Source: an uncultured bacterium
GTDB lineage: Bacteria; Actinomycetota; Coriobacteriia; Coriobacteriales; Coriobacteriaceae
DNA length: 54,959 nt
Assembly (NCBI GenBank): GCA_905215385.1
Contig: CAJMPY010000018.1
Location: forward strand, 1-54,959
Direction: 5' to 3'
In this document: positions 50,636-54,959 of the stretch, piece by piece
How positions within the stretch are numbered: the first letter of the stretch is position 1
How the letters are laid out: each line of letters begins with the position of its first letter
The notes under the pieces: generated by a model
What the model was told of the DNA's origin: nothing
Databases searched by the model: none
What the model saw: the letters and a program-made list of their open reading frames with translations, nothing else
Made by a program: the position numbers and the translations under genes

Positions 50636-51006
50636 TTCAGCAGGTCAAAGCAATTGGTCATTTTGCAGACGCATTAATTATGAGGGGTTCTTGGCAAGTC
50701 GGTAAAACGTTACCAACACGGCTACCTGCATGGCAGTTATAAAACCCCCTTAGTCAAGCCGCTGACAAATCCTACCAAAACCAAGCCGCTCACGCCAAAA
50801 GAATCCAAAAGATTATGCTTGACCAACATGTAGCGGTCGTGCCTTGCTGAGCCTCATGCAACCGCGGCACGAATCCTTGAAAGATATGTGTATGCAAACG
50901 GAGAAGATGAGAGTTTCCTCGGATGACTACTGAGAAGCATCCCGGAAGATCAAAAACTCGATATTTGGTGACGTATTTGGCGACCCATTTGGCGACCAAA
51001 ACAAAA
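50636..51006. other. gene-free stretch with decayed coding fragments and tandem TTTGG(C/T)GAC repeats
   Basis: No intact gene is visible in about 370 bp. Several short plus-strand stretches read like protein in different frames (for example one ending near 50924), as in a decayed gene. At 50961-50999 the units TATTTGGTGACG, TATTTGGCGACC and CATTTGGCGACC form three tandem imperfect copies. The position next to a tRNA cluster fits the remains of an integrated element. Confidence 0.4.
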
Positions 51007-51033
51007 CAGCCCAGAGGCTAAGCCTCTGGGCTG
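51007..51033 (-). terminator. terminator of the tRNA operon
   Basis: Perfect 12-bp stem CAGCCCAGAGGC / GCCTCTGGGCTG with a 3-nt loop, followed by TTTTGTTTT on the minus strand. Confidence 0.9.
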
Positions 51034-51041
51034 CGAACATT

Positions 51042-51116
51042 TGGTGGGCGTTAGAAGATTTGAACTTCTGACCTCTTCCGTGTCAGGGAAGCGCTCTCCC
51101 CCTGAGCTAAACGCCC
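51042..51116 (-). tRNA. tRNA-Val (anticodon GAC)
   Basis: 75 nt with encoded CCA. The acceptor stem GGGCGTT / AACGCCC pairs fully, the D-arm contains AGCTCAGGGGGAGAGC, the anticodon arm CTTCC-CTGACAC-GGAAG gives GAC, and the T-arm contains GTTCAAATC. It is 3 nt downstream of tRNA-Gly. Confidence 0.95.
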
Positions 51117-51119
51117 AAA

Positions 51120-51195
51120 TGGAGCGGACAACGGGGCTCGAACCCGCGACCCCAACCTTGGCAAGGTTGTGCTCTACCAACTGAGCCATGTCCGC
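51120..51195 (-). tRNA. tRNA-Gly (anticodon GCC)
   Basis: 76 nt with encoded CCA. The acceptor GCGGACA / TGTCCGC pairs, the anticodon arm CAACC-TTGCCAA-GGTTG gives GCC, and the T-arm contains GGTTCGAGCCC. It is first in a two-tRNA transcript. Confidence 0.95.
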
Positions 51196-51207
51196 TTACG
51201 AGGATTA

Positions 51208-51236
51208 ATCTTACGTGATGCCCGCATCCTATGCAA
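51208..51236 (-). promoter_or_regulatory. promoter of tRNA-Gly/tRNA-Val
   Basis: -35 TTGCAT (51231-51236), a 17-bp spacer and -10 TAAGAT (51208-51213), 13 bp before the tRNA-Gly 5' end. Confidence 0.65.
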
Positions 51237-51336
51237 GAACTTTTTTTGAAAAGTTTTGCGACGCCCTCGCGAACCTCGCGAAGACATCAGCCGCCACGGA
51301 AGGTGCAGGCAAACTCAAACTCGCCGCAAGAGGTCT

Positions 51337-53070
51337 TTACATCTCACCGAGCATGATCCAGGCAGAGCTGTCCTGCGCGAGCCTGCCGTCTGCAAGCGGT
51401 GATGAGGTGAGCAGGACCCTGCCCGCCGGCAGCTCCACGGGTGCTGCACCGAAGTTCGTCACACACGCCCAGCCGTTGTCGCGGCGATAGGCGATGACGC
51501 CGCCCTCAGCGCCCTCGGCACCATCCGCAAGGCCGGTGCGCCCGTCAAGATCGAGCCACGCGAGATCGTTGGCGCACCCGCGCAGCTTGCGCCGCAGCCA
51601 GAGGGCGTCACGATAGAGCGCAAGCATCGATGTCGGGTCCGCTTCTTCCCTATCGGCAGCGTAATCGGAAAACCATGCAGGCTGCGGCAGATGGGGCGCC
51701 GCATCGGCGTCCGCCGGTGAAAACCCAAACGATCCGCCCTGCACGGGATCGTCCGCTGCCACCCACGGCAGGGGCACACGGCAGCCGTCGCGCCCCTTCT
51801 CGCGCTTCGGTCCGTGCGTATTGGTCGCAGTAGGATCTTCGAGTGCGGCCCACGGGATATCGGCCACCTCAAAAAGGCCGAGCTCCTCACCCTGATACAC
51901 GTATGTCGAGCCCGGAAGCGCCAGCTCGAGCAAAAGGGCCGCCCGCGCGCGGCGCTCGCCGAGTTCACGGTCCTCGTCATAAGACGACCCGTCGCGTAAG
52001 AGCCAGTCGAGCGCAATCTGGTGGTAGCGCGTCGCCTTGATCTGCGGCAGGGCATAGCGCGTCGCCACGCGCGGCACGTCGTGGTTGGAGAGCACCCAGG
52101 TCGAGGCGGAATCGGATTCTATAGCTGCCTTCAAGCCCTCCTCGATTGCAGCGTGCATGTCATCATAGGTCCAAGTGGCCTTGGCAAACTCAAAGTTGAA
52201 TGTCTGGCCAAGCTCGCTGGGACGCGCGTAGAGATACTGGCGCTCGGGCAGCACCCACGCCTCGGCAACGGCGCTGCGTGGCGGAACATAGCGGTCGAAC
52301 ACGCGGCGCCACTCGCGATAGATCTCGTGGACCTCGTTGCGGTCCCACAGCGGATGGGTGCCGTCCTCAACCATGTCATCGCCCTCGGCGAGATGCCACC
52401 GGTCTAGGTCATCGCGGTCGAGATCCTTGGCAAGACCGTGCGCCACATCAATGCGAAAGCCATCGACGCCTCGATCGCTCCAAAATGTCAGGACGTCGCA
52501 AAAGAACGTGTGAACCTCGGGGCATGACCAGTCAAAGTCCGGCTGCTCGGGCGTAAACATGTGCAGATACCACTGACCGTCCGCGACGCGCGTCCAGGCG
52601 GGGCCACCAAAGTTGGCATTCCAATTGGTGGGAGGCAGCTCGCCGTGCTCGCCGCGACCATCGCGGAAGATATAACGGGCGCGCTCGGGCGATCCGGGGC
52701 CGGCGGCAAGAGCGGCTTTGAACCAGGGGTGCTGGTTGGACGAATGGTTGGGCACGATGTCGACGATGACCTTGATGCCGTGCGCATGAGCCGCGGCGAT
52801 CATGTCATCGAAGTCGTCAAGCGAGCCGAGACGTGGGTCGACATCGCAGTAGTCCGCCACATCATAGCCGCCATCGACGAGAGGCGATGGGTAAAACGGG
52901 CTCAGCCAGATGGCCTCGATACCCAGCCGCTCAAGATAGTCCATCTGCTGGGTAATGCCCGCGATATCGCCCAGACCCGAACCAGTCGAATCCTTAAACG
53001 AGCGCGGGTAGATTTGATAAATCGCGGCATCGGACATCCATGGGCGCGAAGAGGACTTTTCTGTAGCCAT
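51337..53070 (-). CDS. GH13 alpha-glucosidase (oligo-1,6-glucosidase-like)
   Basis: 577 residues. WMSDAAIYQIYPRSFKDSTGSGLGDIAGITQQMDYLERLGIEAIWLSPFYPSP is the family N-terminus. VDIVPNHSS, GVDGFRIDVAHG (nucleophile Asp), SAVAEAWV (acid/base Glu) and WVLSNHDVPRVATRY (third acidic residue) are the four conserved GH13 regions. The HDVPR and LGLFEVADIPW parts resemble oligo-1,6-glucosidases and trehalose-6-phosphate hydrolases. Cytoplasmic (no signal peptide). The start ATG 53070 has AAGGGAG 9 nt upstream; the longer frame overlaps the IS. Confidence 0.9.
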   Translation of the reverse strand: MATEKSSSRPWMSDAAIYQIYPRSFKDSTGSGLGDIAGITQQMDYLERLGIEAIWLSPFYPSPLVDGGYDVADYCDVDPRLGSLDDFDDMIAAAHAHGIKVIVDIVPNHSSNQHPWFKAALAAGPGSPERARYIFRDGRGEHGELPPTNWNANFGGPAWTRVADGQWYLHMFTPEQPDFDWSCPEVHTFFCDVLTFWSDRGVDGFRIDVAHGLAKDLDRDDLDRWHLAEGDDMVEDGTHPLWDRNEVHEIYREWRRVFDRYVPPRSAVAEAWVLPERQYLYARPSELGQTFNFEFAKATWTYDDMHAAIEEGLKAAIESDSASTWVLSNHDVPRVATRYALPQIKATRYHQIALDWLLRDGSSYDEDRELGERRARAALLLELALPGSTYVYQGEELGLFEVADIPWAALEDPTATNTHGPKREKGRDGCRVPLPWVAADDPVQGGSFGFSPADADAAPHLPQPAWFSDYAADREEADPTSMLALYRDALWLRRKLRGCANDLAWLDLDGRTGLADGAEGAEGGVIAYRRDNGWACVTNFGAAPVELPAGRVLLTSSPLADGRLAQDSSAWIMLGEM

Positions 53071-53385
53071 GGGGTGCGACTCCCTTGCAACGAGGTTTTG
53101 CGAGATGTCCACGATGATACGCCCAAAGCGGACATTCGCGGCAAACAACGCCACAGCCACGCCCCAAAACGCTCGCTCCCCCTCGGGTTCGAGCCTCCTG
53201 GGACGAATCGATCGATTAGTGAAAAGAACGGAAGACTTACTCCCCCGGCCACGACAGACACTATGACCCAATCCAGGGGCACGGAAACGACAGGAGCCCC
53301 CGCTCGTGACCGCGGGTCGGGGCTGCGACAATGTTGTTGAAGTGCCAGAGGCGCAGCCGCGCCGCAACGAGGTTGGGAGGCTCCC

Positions 53386-54511
53386 GTGCCTAGATATTCT
53401 ACCGCCTTCGGAATGGACGTACACCTCAGGTCCACCACCGTCTGCGCGCTCGACGCGGAGACGGGCGAGGCCGTGACGAGGAGGTTCCGCGGCAACCCCT
53501 GGGGCGAGGTCGCGGAGTGGATGTCGGGCTTCCCCGGCCCGTCGCTCGCCGCCTACGAGAGCGGCTACCTCGGCTTCGCCCCGCAAAGGGAGCTCTCCGG
53601 GCTCGGCGTCGACTGCGTCGTCGCGGCCGTCTCCAAGGTCCCGAGGTCGGCTGCCGACCTCTCGTCCAAGAACGACCGCAACGACGCGGCCAGGATGGCC
53701 AAGGCGATACTGTCGCACGACGTCACCCCGGTATGGGTGCCGTCCCCCGAGATCGAGGGGCTCAGGGACCTCGCCGCCGCCCACGACGCCGCGACCGCGA
53801 GGCTCGCGGCGGCGAAGCAGCGGCTCCTGGCGTTCCTAGCCCGCCGCGGCTATGTCTACGGCGGCACGACGCCGGCCGGCAACCCCCGGAAGTACTGGAC
53901 GTACGGCTTCCTCAGGTGGCTCGACGGCATACACCCCGCCGACGACGGAGGCATCCGGGCGCTTGCGGCGCTGAGGAACGAGGTCGAGGCGGCCGACGAG
54001 ACGAGGGGGGCCCTCCTCGCCGAATACAGGGCCGCCGTCGCGGCGGGCCCCCTCTCGGCCGAGGTCGAGGCGCTCCAGTCGATCAAGGGGTGCGGGTTCG
54101 CGCTCGCCGCCGCCTTCGCGTCCGAGGTGTCGGCGACTTCTCGAGGTTCCGCTCCGGCAGGCAGGTGACGTCCTACTTCGGCCTCGCCCCGAAGCAGAGG
54201 TCGAGCGCGGACTCCGTGCGCCTCGGCGGGATCAGCGGGGCCGGCAACGCGCTCGTCAGGAAGCTGGCTGTCGAGGGGTGTCCTGGTGCTATGCCCAGGC
54301 CGGCCACCAGCCGAAGCTGATGCCCAAGGGCTCCGGCGTGCCCCTCGAGATAAGGATGCACGGGAGGAAGGGGTCCGAGAGGCTCCTGCGCCGCCGCGAG
54401 GAGATGATCGCCCGCGGGATGCCGCAGGCGAAGGCGAACGCGGCCACCGCGGCCGAGCTCGTGAGGTGGCTGTGGGCCCTCGGCGCGATGTGCCGGGAGG
54501 GCGCGGAATAG
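53386..54511 (+). pseudogene. IS110-family transposase (DEDD), two frameshifts
   Basis: GTG start with GGGAGG ahead. The first frame gives YSTAFGMDVHLRSTTVCALDAETGE (catalytic Asp region of the RuvC-like DEDD domain), VAAVSKVPRSA and LSSKNDRNDAARMAKAI. The C-terminal transposase_20 part LQSIKGCGFALAAAFASEVG then needs a change of frame at about 54130 to continue as DFSRFRSGRQVTSYFGLAPKQ with S, GGISGAGNALVRKLAVEG. A second change at about 54277, in a run of G, leads to VSWCYAQAGHQPKLMPKGSG and the stop at 54509-54511. Each shift fits a single base loss. The enzyme is therefore presumably dead. Confidence 0.82.
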
Positions 54512-54722
54512 ACATAAGCCCCCGTCCCGGCGAGCCGGGCGGCCTTCGGGGACACCCCCGTTCTCGCTGTGCGCGCGGCGGCCGCCGCATGCGCGAAGAC
54601 AGACTAGGGGAACCCCGCCGAAGGAGAGGATTGCGGGCCGCCGGAGCGGTATCCGCGGATATGAGACTGAGCCGAAGGCGTCGATGACATGCCGGGGGCG
54701 GACCGGGACGGGTTTAACGGCA
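54512..54722 (+). ncRNA. candidate bridge-RNA region of the IS
   Basis: About 210 nt of non-coding, GC-rich sequence between the transposase stop and a strong hairpin, in the position where IS1111-type elements encode their bridge RNA. The sequence alone does not show the guide loops, so this is an inference from the family. Confidence 0.3.
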
Positions 54723-54758
54723 GGCCCCGCCGACCGATTGCAAGCGGTCGGCGGGGCC
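54723..54758 (+). terminator. strong hairpin at the right end of the IS
   Basis: Perfect 14-bp stem GGCCCCGCCGACCG / CGGTCGGCGGGGCC with an 8-nt loop, just inside the right inverted repeat. Confidence 0.6.
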
Positions 54759-54796
54759 ATTGTGGCCCTTGACAGTGGATTGGGTCATATGAGCGA

Positions 54797-54896
54797 GCGG
54801 GCTCCGGGTGCCCCAAGTTGCCGCGAAAGAGGAGGGAAGCGTACTTTATGTACGCGACCGACGATTGAGGGGCAAGATGGGGTGCCCGGGGCCCGC
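54797..54896. repeat. nested palindromic element (100 bp)
   Basis: Outer arms 54797-54824 and 54869-54896 pair at most positions (GCGGGCTCCGGGTGCCCC / GGGGTGCCCGGGGCCCGC). An inner hairpin GCGTAC-TTTAT-GTACGC lies at 54839-54855. It looks like a REP or MITE-type sequence next to the IS. Confidence 0.55.
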
Positions 54897-54909
54897 GCAG
54901 CGTCAATCA

Positions 54910-54934
54910 AAACCACCCCTAAAAGGGGTGGTTT
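54910..54934. terminator. bidirectional terminator at the window end
   Basis: Perfect 10-bp stem AAACCACCCC / GGGGTGGTTT with a 5-nt loop. The gene it serves lies outside the window. Confidence 0.75.
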
Positions 54935-54959
54935 GCTCTTAGGGTATAACCCTTGGATT

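Larger units (their letters stand above)
53262..54789 (+). mobile_element. IS110/IS1111-type insertion sequence (inactivated)
   Basis: About 1.53 kb bounded by the 14-bp inverted repeats TATGACCCAATCCA (53262-53275) and its complement (54776-54789). It contains a transposase gene with two frameshifts, a 110-nt left and a roughly 265-nt right non-coding end. Terminal repeats and a long right end are more like the IS1111 subgroup. The insertion point lies upstream of the GH13 gene. The exact outer ends are uncertain because this family often has no target duplication. Confidence 0.75.

Overview
The window looks like chromosomal DNA of a high-G+C, anaerobic, gut-type Actinomycetota, most likely a Collinsella-like member of the Coriobacteriia. 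This is inferred from gene content and codon use, not from a marker gene. The evidence is strong GC bias at third positions, an oxygen-independent class III ribonucleotide reductase with its activase, a Tat-exported peptidase, many GTG and TTG starts behind good Shine-Dalgarno sequences, and gut sugar metabolism genes. No rRNA, CRISPR array or plasmid/phage replication gene was seen.

Layout. 1-5.1 kb: a promoterless gene remnant, a lipoprotein and a papain-like peptidase, ettA, and an SdpR/SdpI-type regulator and immunity pair. 5.3-7.0 kb: tcdA-tatD. 7.0-18.4 kb: a large minus-strand catabolic locus. It runs from a GntR/HutC regulator and a YfcC permease through two amidohydrolases, FrlC-, FrlB- and FrlD-like proteins, a second PfkB kinase, a YjbQ protein and a BtpA/SgcQ protein to an FGGY kinase. 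It resembles a fructoselysine (Amadori product) pathway with several extra enzymes, and is the most promising undescribed system here. 18.5-22.1 kb: two HAD phosphatases and pgi. 22.2-25.4 kb: an orphan half of an iron-type alcohol dehydrogenase bounded by repeats, then a Y-family polymerase/YolD pair behind LexA-like boxes. 25.0-26.7 kb: metal-linked genes (HMA protein, DUF3793, flavodoxin). 26.8-30.0 kb: a polar amino acid ABC importer with an unusual extended permease. 30.1-36.1 kb: nfo, an oxidoreductase, an Fe-S aldo/keto reductase, panE and a secreted protein. Two covarying palindromes sit directly before the nfo and oxidoreductase start codons. 36.3-45.4 kb: metY with a leader peptide, rnhA, an acylphosphatase, a Fur-family regulator, orphan ureE-like and slyD genes, a dipeptidase and a YgjP-like metalloprotease. 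45.4-47.1 kb: folE-HD-folB. 47.1-50.6 kb: nrdG and nrdD, separated by large inverted repeats and controlled by a paired NrdR box. 50.6-53.1 kb: a decayed gene-free stretch, two tRNAs and a GH13 glucosidase. 53.2-54.8 kb: a twice-frameshifted IS110/IS1111-type element followed by a nested palindrome.

Start codons were chosen by Shine-Dalgarno spacing and family alignment from memory. No search or folding program was run, so all homology statements come from motif recognition.
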